From contig JAFGPS010000134.1 of NCBI GenBank assembly GCA_016936075.1, forward strand, positions 1 to 64,000: a stretch of 64,000 nucleotides of DNA. Direction: 5' to 3'. Source of the DNA: Sedimentisphaerales bacterium (lineage in GTDB: Bacteria; Planctomycetota; Phycisphaerae; Sedimentisphaerales; Anaerobacaceae). Shown piece after piece: positions 20,403 through 30,895 of the stretch (the first letter of the stretch is position 1; each line of letters opens with the position of its first letter). Both the position numbers and the translations under genes were made by a program. The notes beneath the pieces are model-generated. The model saw only the letters and a list, made by a program, of their open reading frames with translations. It was not told the origin of the DNA and searched no databases.

Positions 20403-21674
20403 ATGGAAAAAGTTGATTTACTCAACGCAATTGATTTGTCAAGCAGTTACACCGATGTGTTGTATCTTACAAACCGGAATATGCTTCCGCACGAAGTAAA
20501 AAAACTTTTCAAGCACAAAAAAATCTCCTATCGTATTCTTTCCATAGAAAAATTCTCAGAGGTTCGCGGCAGTCTTGATTTAATTGGAACTGTTGTTATA
20601 GATATTATTAAATCTGATTTCTCAGATAAAATTGTTCGTATTATCGAATCTCTTGAGATTAAGCATATTGGAGTAATTTTAATCACAGAAAAAACTGAAG
20701 AACCTGTAAAAAGTTTCTCTTTATCGCCAATAAAGAACAGTTTTTCACTGAGTAAAACTTCGGAATCTGTTTCCATAGATGATTTGTGGGCAAGAATAAG
20801 TGTTAATCTCTCATCCCGGAAGAGAAATTCAGGAATGTCTGTCATACCTGCAACACCGCTAAAGCAGGTTCATACTATTTATAAAAACAAATTAGCCGAA
20901 CAGCTTGTCTCGACCAAGTCATTAGTAGAAAACTTATCGGAACAACTTCGTTTGGCAGGTCTTGTTCAGCAGGATTTTCTTCCTAAAGTTTTGCCCAGTG
21001 ACGACAAGATTCAGTGGGCTACATTTTTTATGCCGGCTGAGTGGGTTTCCGGAGATATTTATGATATTGTACGTTTAGACGAAAATCACATTGCATTCTA
21101 TATAGCTGATGTTGTCGGTCATGGAATGCCGGCCGCTTTGCTTACAATATTTTTAAAACAAGCAATGGTAATGAGAAAAACTATAGGAAACAACTACAAA
21201 ATATTTTCACCTGCGGAAGTAGTAAAAGCACTCAATATCAAAATGGCGGCACAAAAACTATCCGGTTATCAGTTCGCAACCTGTTGTTATTGTCTTTTAA
21301 ATACAAAAACACTGGAATTATCATATGCTCGTGCCGGACATCCCTATCCTATTTTAATCAGGCCTGGAAAAGAGCCTGAACAATTGGAAGTTAGAGGTTC
21401 TCTGCTTGGTGTTTTCGAGCAGGCCGAATATCACGAGAATACTATTCAATTACAGCAGGGCGATAAAATTCTGATGTATTCTGATGGTGCTGAATCCTGT
21501 GTTGGAAATTTCAATGATAAAGCAGGTTTTTGCTTTACAGAACAGTTTCATGATTTCAAGAATATGCCAATTCTCGATTTGATGTATGGATACAGTACTT
21601 TTATACAGGAAAAGGAATTCAGCCAGGCTGAAATCGATGATGTTACCATGTTGGGTCTTGAAATCATAACTTGA
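20403..21674 (+). CDS. PP2C-type SpoIIE serine phosphatase with N-terminal degenerate receiver-like region
   Basis: QQDFLPKVLP...GDIYDIVRLDENHIAFYIADVVGHGMPAALLTIFLKQ...YSDGAE; start at 20403 preferred over 20358. Confidence 0.88.
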   Translation: MEKVDLLNAIDLSSSYTDVLYLTNRNMLPHEVKKLFKHKKISYRILSIEKFSEVRGSLDLIGTVVIDIIKSDFSDKIVRIIESLEIKHIGVILITEKTEEPVKSFSLSPIKNSFSLSKTSESVSIDDLWARISVNLSSRKRNSGMSVIPATPLKQVHTIYKNKLAEQLVSTKSLVENLSEQLRLAGLVQQDFLPKVLPSDDKIQWATFFMPAEWVSGDIYDIVRLDENHIAFYIADVVGHGMPAALLTIFLKQAMVMRKTIGNNYKIFSPAEVVKALNIKMAAQKLSGYQFATCCYCLLNTKTLELSYARAGHPYPILIRPGKEPEQLEVRGSLLGVFEQAEYHENTIQLQQGDKILMYSDGAESCVGNFNDKAGFCFTEQFHDFKNMPILDLMYGYSTFIQEKEFSQAEIDDVTMLGLEIIT

Positions 21675-21831
21675 TCCTCATTTTTTGTATTATTATTGCC
21701 TTTTTGATTTTTCCCCCTAACCAGAAAATTACTTGCAAAAACATATTTTCGCGTTATACTTCTTTTTTAACTTCTTTTTCATTGCATAGAAGATTGTACG
21801 CAATGTGAACTAATAGAAAAGGAATATAGCG

Positions 21832-22317
21832 ATGGCGGATAAAGACATCGACATAAAAAAAATAAAAGAATTAATTGATATAATGAAGCAAAACGGACTT
21901 GAAGTGATTGAAATAAATCATGGTGATGATAAGATTTATCTCAAAAGAAGCCAGCCTCAATCATTTTCAGGGCCTATAATAACCTCAATGCCGACAATTA
22001 AACCTGAAATGGCGCCGTCTTCAGGACAGGCAAATGTAACCAATTCTTCAGGTTCAGCCGTTCCGGTTGATGATAGTTTAATTACAATAAAATCGCCTTT
22101 AGTTGGTACATTTTATGCCAAACCGAGTCCCGATTCTGACCCATTTGTGGAAACCGGAACACCAGTTGAGCCTCAGACGGTAGTTTGTATTATCGAAGCG
22201 ATGAAAGTTATGAATGAGATTAAAGCTGAGACCAGCGGAACTATTGTCGAAGCATTTGTAACCGATGGTCAGGCTGTAGAATATGGCCAGGTGCTTTTTA
22301 AGGTCAAACCGGATTAA
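21832..22317 (+). CDS. accB: Acetyl-CoA carboxylase biotin carboxyl carrier protein
   Basis: Biotinyl motif [15 protein letters not shown]. Confidence 0.95.
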   Translation: MADKDIDIKKIKELIDIMKQNGLEVIEINHGDDKIYLKRSQPQSFSGPIITSMPTIKPEMAPSSGQANVTNSSGSAVPVDDSLITIKSPLVGTFYAKPSPDSDPFVETGTPVEPQTVVCIIEAMKVMNEIKAETSGTIVEAFVTDGQAVEYGQVLFKVKPD

Positions 22318-22360
22318 TCAAGATGAATAGTCCCTGCCAGTACCATAAGAGAAGGGGAAT

Positions 22361-23698
22361 ATGTTTTCAAAAATTCTGATTGCAAATCGTGGTGAAATAG
22401 CGCTTAGAATTATTCGAGCCTGCCATGAACTAAATATTGAAGCGGTTGCGGTTTATTCCGAAGCTGACAAGGAGGCTCCATATTTACAACTTGCCGACGA
22501 AGCAATTTGTATAGGTCCCGCCGATTGTTCAAAAAGTTATCTTAATATCGCAAGTATTATAAGTGCCGCTGAAATTACTGATGTAGAAGCAATTCATCCC
22601 GGATATGGCTTTTTGGCGGAAAATACAGAATTTGCACAGATATGCGGTGAATGCGGCATTACGTTCATTGGCCCGCCTGTAGAAGCCATGAAAAATCTCG
22701 GTGATAAAGTCATGGCTCGAAAAATCGCAAAACAGGCTAAAGTGCGGTGTGTTCCGGGTTCTGTTGGAACTATTGAAGATGGCCCTGAAGCTCTAAAGCT
22801 GGCTAATGATATGGGATACCCTGTAATAATCAAAGCATCGGCAGGGGGCGGTGGCCGCGGTATGAGAATTGTTCATAACGATATTTCTCTGCGGTCGGCA
22901 ATTAATTCAGCTCGTGCCGAAGCAGAAGTTGCATTCGGCAACGGTGACGTATATATGGAAAAATTTATTGTCGAGCCAAGACATGTCGAAGTGCAGGTTA
23001 TGGCCGATAGCAAAGGCCATGCGGTTCATTTTTATGAGAGAGACTGCTCTATCCAGCGAAGACATCAGAAAATGGTAGAGGAATCACCTTGCCCGATTCT
23101 TGATAAAAAAACTCGCGAGGAGCTTTGTGGGTCGGCATTGAGAATAATAAAAGAATCAAAATATGTAAATGCCGCTACTGTAGAATTTCTTTTGGATAAG
23201 GATAAGAATTTTTATTTTATTGAAGCAAACGCAAGAATACAGGTCGAACATCCTGTAACAGAAATGGTTACAGGTCACGACTTAATTAAATTGCAGCTTC
23301 AAATTGCTTCGGGTATGCCTTTAACGTTAACCCAAAAAAATATTAAGCTTAACGGTGTTGCTATTGAATGCAGAGTTAATGCAGAAGACCCGGATAATAA
23401 TTTCTCTCCATGTCCTGGAAGAATTACACGATACATTCCGCCGGGAGGATTTGGAGTTCGTGTCGATACGCATGTTCATCAGGGCTGGAACGTTTCACCG
23501 ACATATGATTCGATGATTGCAAAGGTTATAGTTCATCAAAAAACACGTACAGAAGCCATTACGACAATGAAAAGAGCTTTGGGAGAATTTATTATCGAGC
23601 CAATTAAAACAACTATCCCGGCGTGTCTTGAAATACTCTCGCACAATCTCTTTGTTAAAAGTGAAGTCGATACAGGTTTTATCGAAAGAAACTTTTAA
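22361..23698 (+). CDS. accC: Acetyl-CoA carboxylase biotin carboxylase subunit
   Basis: [21 protein letters not shown]...[10 protein letters not shown]...[20 protein letters not shown]. Confidence 0.97.
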   Translation: MFSKILIANRGEIALRIIRACHELNIEAVAVYSEADKEAPYLQLADEAICIGPADCSKSYLNIASIISAAEITDVEAIHPGYGFLAENTEFAQICGECGITFIGPPVEAMKNLGDKVMARKIAKQAKVRCVPGSVGTIEDGPEALKLANDMGYPVIIKASAGGGGRGMRIVHNDISLRSAINSARAEAEVAFGNGDVYMEKFIVEPRHVEVQVMADSKGHAVHFYERDCSIQRRHQKMVEESPCPILDKKTREELCGSALRIIKESKYVNAATVEFLLDKDKNFYFIEANARIQVEHPVTEMVTGHDLIKLQLQIASGMPLTLTQKNIKLNGVAIECRVNAEDPDNNFSPCPGRITRYIPPGGFGVRVDTHVHQGWNVSPTYDSMIAKVIVHQKTRTEAITTMKRALGEFIIEPIKTTIPACLEILSHNLFVKSEVDTGFIERNF

Positions 23699-23755
23699 TA
23701 CATTGTTTTTTTTAATCAAATTGTTCGCCATATCATTTTATTCGATATAGATACT

Positions 23756-24421
23756 ATGAAAGAGATCAGATTTAAAGCTGTTTTATTCGACCTTGACGGA
23801 ACTCTCCTCGATACACTTGAGGATTTAGCCAATTCCATGAATGTGATTTTGAATGCGCATGGAATGAATACTTTCCCAATTGACGATTATAAAGAATTTT
23901 TAGGTCTGGGCCTTGAAGCATTGATTAGATGTGTTATCCCTGAAGATAAGGTTAATGATAAAATTGTCGATGAGTTTCTTGCATGTATGCGGGTTGAATA
24001 TGGAAAACGCTGGGCTGAAAAAACAAAGCCGTATCCTGAAATACATGAATTGCTTGATGAATTGCAGGCAATGGATTTAAAACTGGTAGTTCTTTCCAAT
24101 AAAGCAGATGATTATACACAAATTATAGTCAGCAAACTTTTACCAAATTGGCAGTTTGATATAGTACGTGGACTAAAGGATGATTTCCCACCGAAACCTG
24201 ATCCTGCGTCAGCGTTGCAGATTGCTCATGAGCTTAAAATAGAACCCGCAGATTTTCTTTATCTTGGAGATACAGATATTGACATGCAAACCGCTAACGC
24301 AGCCGGTATGTACGCGGTTGGAGTACTATGGGGTTTCCGTACAGCCGATGAGTTGAATGAAAACGGCGCAAAAACACTTTTAGAATCACCTTTACAAGTG
24401 CTTGATTTGCTTAATAATTAG
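23756..24421 (+). CDS. gph: HAD-family phosphoglycolate phosphatase-like hydrolase
   Basis: AVLFDLDGTLLDTLEDLANSMN...VLSNK...YLGDTDIDMQTANAAGM. Confidence 0.85.
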   Translation: MKEIRFKAVLFDLDGTLLDTLEDLANSMNVILNAHGMNTFPIDDYKEFLGLGLEALIRCVIPEDKVNDKIVDEFLACMRVEYGKRWAEKTKPYPEIHELLDELQAMDLKLVVLSNKADDYTQIIVSKLLPNWQFDIVRGLKDDFPPKPDPASALQIAHELKIEPADFLYLGDTDIDMQTANAAGMYAVGVLWGFRTADELNENGAKTLLESPLQVLDLLNN

Positions 24422-24433
24422 AAAAAATACAAA

Positions 24434-25759
24434 TTAACCTTCCAATGCAATCAGGTCTTCGTAGGTTTCACGTTTCCTGATTATTGAGAAGTTGTCTCCA
24501 TCAACGAGGACTTCTGCGGCTCTGCAGCGTGCGTTGTAGTTGCTGCTCATTGTATAGCCGTAGGCTCCCGCGGTAAAGACAGCTAATAAATCTCCTCGTT
24601 TTACAGGAGGTAATGCTCTGTCCTTTGCCAGGAAGTCTGCACCTTCACAAATCGGGCCAACAACATCATAAATTTCTGTTCCATCTGTCTTAAAGTTTTG
24701 TTCCCTTTGGGATGGAATAAACTTTTCATCGACTTTCGCGGGCCAGATAAAGTGGAATGCTTCATAAAGAGAAGGTCTTATCAGGTCATTCATGCCCGCA
24801 TCGACGATAGCGAACTTTTTGCTTCCACCTTGTTTGTTATAAATAACACGTGTAAGGAGTATACCTGCGTTAGCACATATACTTTTGCCTGGCTCAAGAA
24901 TGAGTTTTAAGTTTTTATCTATTAGCAACGGCACGATTCCATCAGCATATTGTTGTGCCGATGGAACTGTATCTGATTCGTAATCAGCACCATAACCGCC
25001 TCCCAAATCGAGAGCTTCGACTGTATGGCCGCGTTTACGTATATCTTCTATTACAGGAAGAATTTTTTTAACTGCGTTAACATAAGGATCAATAGTTTTT
25101 CCGCCGCTTCCGAGGTGCACATGCACTGCGCACAGGCTAACATTTTCATCACCTGCGTATTTATCAAATATATTGATTGCATGTTCGATATCAACACCGA
25201 ATTTTGTTTCTTTTACACCTGTTGTAATATATGCATGAGTTTTATATTGAACATCAGGATTGATACGCAGTGCTGCTTTAGTTTTTTTACCTTGTTTTTT
25301 AGCAATCGTAATAAGATTTTCAAGTTCTTCCTGTGATTCAATATTGAAATATTCTATACCTGCATTCAATGCTTCAATTATCTCATTATCGGTTTTGCCT
25401 ACACCGGCATATACACTTTTTGATGCATCACCATTGGCTTTTTGAACTCTAAATAGTTCTCCGCCGCTTACAATATCGAATCCACTGCCTGCTTCAGCCA
25501 TGAATTTCAGGATATTAATATTGCCGCAGGCTTTTACTGAATAACATATAGTTGTTTCGATTTCACTGAATGCTTTCTGCATTTTATGCAAATGATCTAT
25601 GAATGTGTTTTTACTATATATATAAACAGGTGTTCCTACAGCTTGTGCAATTGTTTCTATTTTGACATTTTCAGCAAATAAATTGCCATTTTGATAGCTA
25701 AAATAATCCATAATATTATCCATATTATCAGTTTCTTGTAAAAATTCTTCTTTAAGCAC
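24434..25759 (-). CDS. lysA: Diaminopimelate decarboxylase
   Basis: TPVYIYSKNTFIDH...YSVKACGN...ALDLGGGYG...EPGKSICANAG...GPICEGADFLAKDR. Confidence 0.95.
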   Translation of the reverse strand: MLKEEFLQETDNMDNIMDYFSYQNGNLFAENVKIETIAQAVGTPVYIYSKNTFIDHLHKMQKAFSEIETTICYSVKACGNINILKFMAEAGSGFDIVSGGELFRVQKANGDASKSVYAGVGKTDNEIIEALNAGIEYFNIESQEELENLITIAKKQGKKTKAALRINPDVQYKTHAYITTGVKETKFGVDIEHAINIFDKYAGDENVSLCAVHVHLGSGGKTIDPYVNAVKKILPVIEDIRKRGHTVEALDLGGGYGADYESDTVPSAQQYADGIVPLLIDKNLKLILEPGKSICANAGILLTRVIYNKQGGSKKFAIVDAGMNDLIRPSLYEAFHFIWPAKVDEKFIPSQREQNFKTDGTEIYDVVGPICEGADFLAKDRALPPVKRGDLLAVFTAGAYGYTMSSNYNARCRAAEVLVDGDNFSIIRKRETYEDLIALEG

Positions 25760-25844
25760 TATGAGAGAGTATAAACATTTTCGAATTTATTGCAAGTCTG
25801 CACTCGTTTTATGGGGATAATGATTGTTTTTGATAAGATAAAAC

Positions 25845-25885
25845 AAAAAGGAAGGTTTAACCGCAATGGTCAAACCTTCCTTTTT
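25845..25885. terminator. Strong bidirectional intrinsic terminator
   Basis: AAAAAGGAAGGTTTaACC gcaat GGTcAAACCTTCCTTTTT. Confidence 0.88.
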
Positions 25886-25935
25886 CAAGTGTAACCATAA
25901 CAGAATTAATTTTCATTATGGTTTTAATTTTTACA

Positions 25936-26067
25936 CTATTTTTTTTTCTTTTTTGCGACTTTCTTTTTCGCAACTGGCTTCTTTGCTGCAGCTTTCTTCT
26001 TTACTACTTTCTTTTTTGCGACTTTCTTTTTCGCAACTTTCTTCTTTGCTACTTTTTTCTTTGCCAT
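25936..26067 (-). CDS. 43-aa Lys/Val/Ala-rich repeat protein (histone H1 tail-like); missing from ORF track
   Basis: Translated by hand: MAKKKVAKKKVAKKKVAKKKVVKKKAAAKKPVAKKKVAKKKKK*; perfect SD AGGAGGTG 7 nt upstream; terminator downstream. Confidence 0.8.
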   Translation of the reverse strand: MAKKKVAKKKVAKKKVAKKKVVKKKAAAKKPVAKKKVAKKKKK

Positions 26068-26394
26068 TAGTTGTCACCTCCTTTTGGCTAACAAAATCCA
26101 TTTATAATTTTATTTCTATGACAACAGTAATTTCATTAAATATTTTTACAATATAGTATATAAATATTGTTTAAAAATATTCATAATTCATTATCGTCTA
26201 AAACTTTACTAATACTTGATAAAAATTTCAAGCACCATTTTCAATAAGACAAAATATTTTTTTGTATTTATTCCTTATAAAAGAGTAAAATATTGATAAG
26301 AAATTTTGTTCTTTTTAAATTTTAAACTATTTAGTACAGTATATTATTGTTGATTATCAGAGATATATTGATAGTGACATTGAGAAAATATCCT

Positions 26395-27015
26395 ATGAAT
26401 AATAAGAAAATAATATTGTTTGGCGGCACGTTTGATCCTGTCCATCTTGGTCATACAACTGTTGCAAAAGCGGCGATAGAATATATAGAAGCTGACCGGA
26501 TAATATTTATCCCGGCTAAGTGTTCGCCGCTCAAAAGTGCTCTGCCAAGAGCGAGTGACATTGACCGTTTGGAAATGCTTACTCTTGCTATCGAAGATGA
26601 GGATAAATATGAGGTCAGCGATTACGAAATAAGTAAACCAACTCCGAGTTTTACTCTTGATACAGCAAGGTATTTTAACTCCATCTATGGTAAAGAATAT
26701 GCCCTTTATTGGCTGGTCGGAGCAGATAGTATTGATGACCTGATTTACTGGCATCGTATTACAGAATTGATAGATGAATGCAATGTCGCGATGATGTATA
26801 GAGCAGAATATGAAAGACCGGATTTTGAAAAATACAAGTCTGTCTGGGGCCTCGGAAGAGTCGATAAATTACAAAAAAATATCATCCCTACACCTTTGGT
26901 TAATATTAGTAGTACAGAAGTAAGGAGGACGCTGTCTTCTGGTGGCGATGTTATACAAATGCTTGATAATAAAGTACTTAGCTATATTAAAGAGCATAAG
27001 CTATATGGGATTTAA
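26395..27015 (+). CDS. nadD: Nicotinate-nucleotide adenylyltransferase
   Basis: KIILFGGTFDPVHLGHTTVAKAA...NISSTEVRRTLSSG; start at 26395. Confidence 0.92.
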   Translation: MNNKKIILFGGTFDPVHLGHTTVAKAAIEYIEADRIIFIPAKCSPLKSALPRASDIDRLEMLTLAIEDEDKYEVSDYEISKPTPSFTLDTARYFNSIYGKEYALYWLVGADSIDDLIYWHRITELIDECNVAMMYRAEYERPDFEKYKSVWGLGRVDKLQKNIIPTPLVNISSTEVRRTLSSGGDVIQMLDNKVLSYIKEHKLYGI

Positions 27016-27044
27016 TTGAAGGAAAGAAGCTGAATGCTCTTGTT

Positions 27045-27710
27045 TTATTCCTGTTTTTGATAGTTACTAATTTGCTCGAGTATCCACTTATTCCATTGGT
27101 CCATTCCCTGGCCGGTTTTCGCTGATAAAGGGAAGATTTTCAAATCTTTATTTAATATGGTCGCATCTTTTTTGGCCTTTTCAATATCGAAATCCACATG
27201 TTCGATAAGGTCGATTTTGTTTATAATCATTGCTTTTGCCTTAGCGAAAATAGACGGATATTTTGCCGGCTTATCATCACCTTCCGCTACAGATAATACA
27301 ACGACTTTTCCCGACTCTCCAAGTTCGAAAGCCGAGGGACATACAAGGTTGCCAACGTTCTCAATGATAATCAAATCGAGGGTGTCAATAGGTAGTAATT
27401 TTATTCCTCTGCTTATTTGTTCCGCTGATAAATGGCATGCGCCTTCGGTGTTAATTTGAATCACTGGTGCGCCTGTTTCTTTTATTCGCTGAGCGTCTAT
27501 ATCGGTTTGAATGTCACCCTCTATGACACCTATTCTTGTTTTATTTTTTAACTCGTTGATTGTTCTTGCAAGAAGAGTTGTTTTGCCTGAACCAGGAGAT
27601 GAAATCATATTCAAACACAAGATGTTGTTTTGTGCAAAACAGAAGGAATTCTGTATAGAAATTTTTTCATTTTCACTAAGAATTTTTTTTTCAATTTTTA
27701 CATTTTTCAT
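27045..27710 (-). CDS. hypB: Hydrogenase nickel incorporation GTPase HypB
   Basis: MISSPGSGKTTLL...VIEGDIQTDIDAQRI...IIENVGNLVCPSAFELGE. Confidence 0.95.
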   Translation of the reverse strand: MKNVKIEKKILSENEKISIQNSFCFAQNNILCLNMISSPGSGKTTLLARTINELKNKTRIGVIEGDIQTDIDAQRIKETGAPVIQINTEGACHLSAEQISRGIKLLPIDTLDLIIIENVGNLVCPSAFELGESGKVVVLSVAEGDDKPAKYPSIFAKAKAMIINKIDLIEHVDFDIEKAKKDATILNKDLKIFPLSAKTGQGMDQWNKWILEQISNYQKQE

Positions 27711-27715
27711 AAATT

Positions 27716-28060
27716 TTATTCCATTTCTAATTCAACTTCTTCCAAAATCAAAGGTGAATCAGGTAATAATTCCATGCTTTCACCTTGACAATTCGGGCAT
27801 TTTATACTTAAAAAATCAATCACATAATTGTTATTACACTCTTTGCAAATAGCTTGCAAAGGTTTATGTTCAACAATTAATTTCATGTTCTCACATATTG
27901 TTCCTTTTGCAATAGCATTGAAAGCAAAACCAAGTACATCTTCGTTAATAGCATTAAGTTTACCACAGCTTATTTTTGCAGTAACAGGTTTTGCGTTTTG
28001 CTTTATCGCTTCTTCGGATATTTGTTTGAAAATACTTTCTGCAATCATTGTTTCGTGCAT
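27716..28060 (-). CDS. hypA: Hydrogenase maturation nickel metallochaperone HypA
   Basis: MHETMIAESIF...CKECNNNY...CPNCQGES zinc site; MHE start at 28060. Confidence 0.93.
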   Translation of the reverse strand: MHETMIAESIFKQISEEAIKQNAKPVTAKISCGKLNAINEDVLGFAFNAIAKGTICENMKLIVEHKPLQAICKECNNNYVIDFLSIKCPNCQGESMELLPDSPLILEEVELEME

Positions 28061-29085
28061 CAGCATATCCTCGGAAGTTCGCGTCCATATGGCATTTGAA
28101 CAATTCTTTTACCGCCAATTTTAGTTTCAAGTTCAACAACAGGTACATTTGAACTTGTTTTTACTTCACCTATTATCATAGAATCTTTTCCCAAAGGATG
28201 TTTTCTGCAAGTACTTAATACTTCATCTGCGGCCTCTGGTGAAACAACGGTAATGAATTTACCTTCATTTGCAATTGCTAATACATCAAAGCCAAGCATA
28301 TCCGCCGCTGCCTGTACTGTTTTATTTACAGGTATATCATTTTCCTTGATTATTACGCTTAAACCGCTGCTTTTTGTTATTTCATTCAGTGTAGCTGCTA
28401 AGCCTCCGCGAGTTGGATCACGCATAAATTTTATACCATTTACATTTTCTAATAGCTTACATGTCAAATCAGATAAAGCTGCGCAATCACTTTTTAACTG
28501 CGATTCGAATTTGATTCCTTCACGTTGCGAAATAATTGTCATGCCATGGTCGCCGAGAGTACCATTAACAATAATCTTATCACCTGCTGCTATTCTATCT
28601 ATCCCTAAATCTGCATTCGCGATTTTGATTCCAATACCCGCAGTGTTAATAAAAATCTTATCTGCCGCTCCTTTTTCAACGGTTTTTGTATCACCAGTGA
28701 CGATATCAACGTTATTTTCTCGAGTGATTTGCCCGATACTTTCTAAAATCTTTTCGAGCAAGCTTATTTCAAAACCTTCTTCAATTATTAATGCAAGTGA
28801 CAAAGCAATAGGTTTTGCGCCTGCTACAGATAAATCATTTATTGTTCCGCACGCTGCAAGTTTACCTATATCACCACCATTGAAAAAAAGAGGCTTAACT
28901 ACATAACTATCTGTTGTAAAAAATAATGAGTTGGAAGAAACATTTAATTCTGCTGAGTCACCTAACTTCGATAAAGTGTTATTATGAATCTTCGGAAGTA
29001 TATGCTTTCGTAATAATTCTTCAGTTAACTGCCCGCCGCCGCCATGTGCGAGTAATATTTGTTCGTTTTCGTCTTTTATCATCAT
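28060..29085 (-). CDS. hypE: Hydrogenase expression/formation protein HypE
   Basis: LLAHGGGGQLTEELL...C-terminal ...GRELPRIC. Confidence 0.96.
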   Translation of the reverse strand: MMIKDENEQILLAHGGGGQLTEELLRKHILPKIHNNTLSKLGDSAELNVSSNSLFFTTDSYVVKPLFFNGGDIGKLAACGTINDLSVAGAKPIALSLALIIEEGFEISLLEKILESIGQITRENNVDIVTGDTKTVEKGAADKIFINTAGIGIKIANADLGIDRIAAGDKIIVNGTLGDHGMTIISQREGIKFESQLKSDCAALSDLTCKLLENVNGIKFMRDPTRGGLAATLNEITKSSGLSVIIKENDIPVNKTVQAAADMLGFDVLAIANEGKFITVVSPEAADEVLSTCRKHPLGKDSMIIGEVKTSSNVPVVELETKIGGKRIVQMPYGRELPRIC

Positions 29086-30158
29086 TTATTTCCATGTTGT
29101 CCATATTTGTACCACGCCGCACATGCACCTTCGGAACTAACCATGCAGGGACCTATAGGTTTGAGTGGGGTGCATTTCTTTCCGAACAATGCGCATTCAG
29201 TAGGATCAATAAGACCACACAGTACTTCGCCGCATCTGCATCCACCGATTTCTTCGCTTGATTTTTCTATTAAACCAAATTGTTTTGACGTATCGTATTT
29301 GCTATATTCACTTTTTAATCCAAGTGCGCTTATTTCTATTTTTCCTAAACCTCGCCAATAACCATCTGCTGGTTCAAAACATTCATTAACAATTTGTTTT
29401 GCTACAGCATTTCCTTCTTCAGTTACAACTGCACCGTATAAAGATTTCAGTTCAGGTTTACCTTGTTCAAGCTGCTTGCATATTTCAGCAAGTCCATCGA
29501 TTATCTGCAATGGTTCGAAACCTGCAACAACACAAGGCCTTTTGAAATCATCTACAATTTCTCTGAATGCTCCGTAACCAATTATTGCGCTGACATGTCC
29601 GGGACAAAGAAACGCATCAATTTTATTATTCATTCCGCTAAGTAATGCTCGCATTGCAGGAACTACAAGTTTATGTCCGCACAAAATGCTGAAATTATCT
29701 ATCGAATCTTTTGCTGCTTCCTGAACGACAACCGCGGAAGCAGGGGTAGTTGTTTCAAAACCTACTGCGATAAAGACAACTTGTTTATCAGGATTTTCTC
29801 TTGCGATTTGCAATGCGTCTTCACTGCTCAAAACAACTCTGATATCCGCTTTAGATTGTTTTGTTTCGAGCGATCCCTCTTTGCCAGGAACGCGAATCAT
29901 ATCACCATAAGTTGCGATGATACAATCATCCCGGCCAGCTAATTCCAAAACTATATCGATATAACCCTGGCTCGTAACACAAACTGGACAACCGGGACCA
30001 GATAGCAAATGCAGATTTTCTGGTAAAAGCGAACGTACGCCGCTGCGGAAAATCGAAACTGTATGCGTGCCGCAAACTTCCATGATGTTGACTTGCCTGC
30101 CTATAGCTTTACAGGTTGCATCCAACATATCTTGAGCTTTTTTTATCTTTTGTATCAT
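29082..30158 (-). CDS. hypD: Hydrogenase formation protein HypD
   Basis: MEVCGTHT...GPGCPVCVTS...GFETTTPA. Confidence 0.97.
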   Translation of the reverse strand: MIQKIKKAQDMLDATCKAIGRQVNIMEVCGTHTVSIFRSGVRSLLPENLHLLSGPGCPVCVTSQGYIDIVLELAGRDDCIIATYGDMIRVPGKEGSLETKQSKADIRVVLSSEDALQIARENPDKQVVFIAVGFETTTPASAVVVQEAAKDSIDNFSILCGHKLVVPAMRALLSGMNNKIDAFLCPGHVSAIIGYGAFREIVDDFKRPCVVAGFEPLQIIDGLAEICKQLEQGKPELKSLYGAVVTEEGNAVAKQIVNECFEPADGYWRGLGKIEISALGLKSEYSKYDTSKQFGLIEKSSEEIGGCRCGEVLCGLIDPTECALFGKKCTPLKPIGPCMVSSEGACAAWYKYGQHGNK

Positions 30159-30166
30159 TTACTTAC

Positions 30167-30409
30167 TCATCCGGAAAGTTTGTTCTGGGTATCAATATAA
30201 TCATCTATTTCGGAAATCAGTTGCCATGTTTTTTTCGCTTCTTCTTCATCTACCTGAGAAATTGCGAAGCCCGCGTGAACTAAAACTAAATCACCTAACT
30301 TGACGTTCGGCAAAAGCGTAGTCTTCGCTTTGAACCGATTGCCCATCGCATCGACAACCGCTTTATCACCTTCCAATTCAATTATTCTTGCTGGTATTGC
30401 TAAACACAT
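30167..30409 (-). CDS. hypC: HypC/HybG/HupF family hydrogenase chaperone
   Basis: MCLAIPARIIELEGDKAVVDAMG...GDLVLVHAGFAIS. Confidence 0.95.
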   Translation of the reverse strand: MCLAIPARIIELEGDKAVVDAMGNRFKAKTTLLPNVKLGDLVLVHAGFAISQVDEEEAKKTWQLISEIDDYIDTQNKLSG

Positions 30410-30423
30410 AATTCGTATCTCGT

Positions 30424-30445
30424 ATCTCGTGGCTCGTAACTCGTC
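30424..30445 (+). repeat. Inverted-repeat arm (left) flanking the four-helix-bundle ORF
   Basis: ATCTCGTGGCTCGTAACTCGTC; matches reverse complement of 30874-30895 at 19/22. Confidence 0.85.
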
Positions 30446-30797
30446 ACAGTTTCTTTATAAGGCTCATAAGCATACGGCTTTCGTGGTTAATGTCTTTTGC
30501 TAAATCCTGTAATTTATTTTCAGTTATATAATTTCTTCTTCTTGATAATATCAATTGTGTATCTAATTCTGCGCATGAACCCAACGCAATATATAAAAAC
30601 TGTCTATATTCTTTACTATGGTTTCTGACAAATCCTTCTGCAATATTCGAAGAGATTGATACAGAAGCTCTTCTCATTTGCCCAACTAAACCAAATAGTT
30701 CTGATTTAGGGAAATTTTCTGTGATTGCATATATTTCATCAGCAATCTCAATTCCCTTTTGCCATATATTCAATTCTTTGTAATCTTTGACAGTCAA
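30444..30797 (-). CDS. Four helix bundle protein, 23S rRNA intervening-sequence (S23) family
   Basis: YKELNIWQKGIEIADEIYAITENFPKSELFGLVGQMRRASVSISSNIAEGFVRNHSKEYRQFLYIALGSCAELDTQLILSRR is the classic family signature. Confidence 0.93.
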   Translation of the reverse strand: MTVKDYKELNIWQKGIEIADEIYAITENFPKSELFGLVGQMRRASVSISSNIAEGFVRNHSKEYRQFLYIALGSCAELDTQLILSRRRNYITENKLQDLAKDINHESRMLMSLIKKL

Positions 30798-30835
30798 AAT
30801 CTTATCTTAATTAAAATTTCCAATATCGAGCTACT

Positions 30836-30895
30836 AGCGACTAACGACCAGCGACAAGATACGAGCGACTAACGACGAGTAACGAGCGACGAAAT
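30836..30895 (-). repeat. Short-repeat block containing the right inverted-repeat arm (30874-30895) and overlapping hypF 3' end
   Basis: AGCGACTAACGAC at 30836-30848 and 30864-30876; arm GACGAGTAACGAGCGACGAAAT. Confidence 0.85.

Noticed and set aside
25936-26067. Simple low-complexity microsatellite rather than a gene
   Set aside because: A perfect SD, ATG, intact frame and downstream terminator favour a real small CDS.
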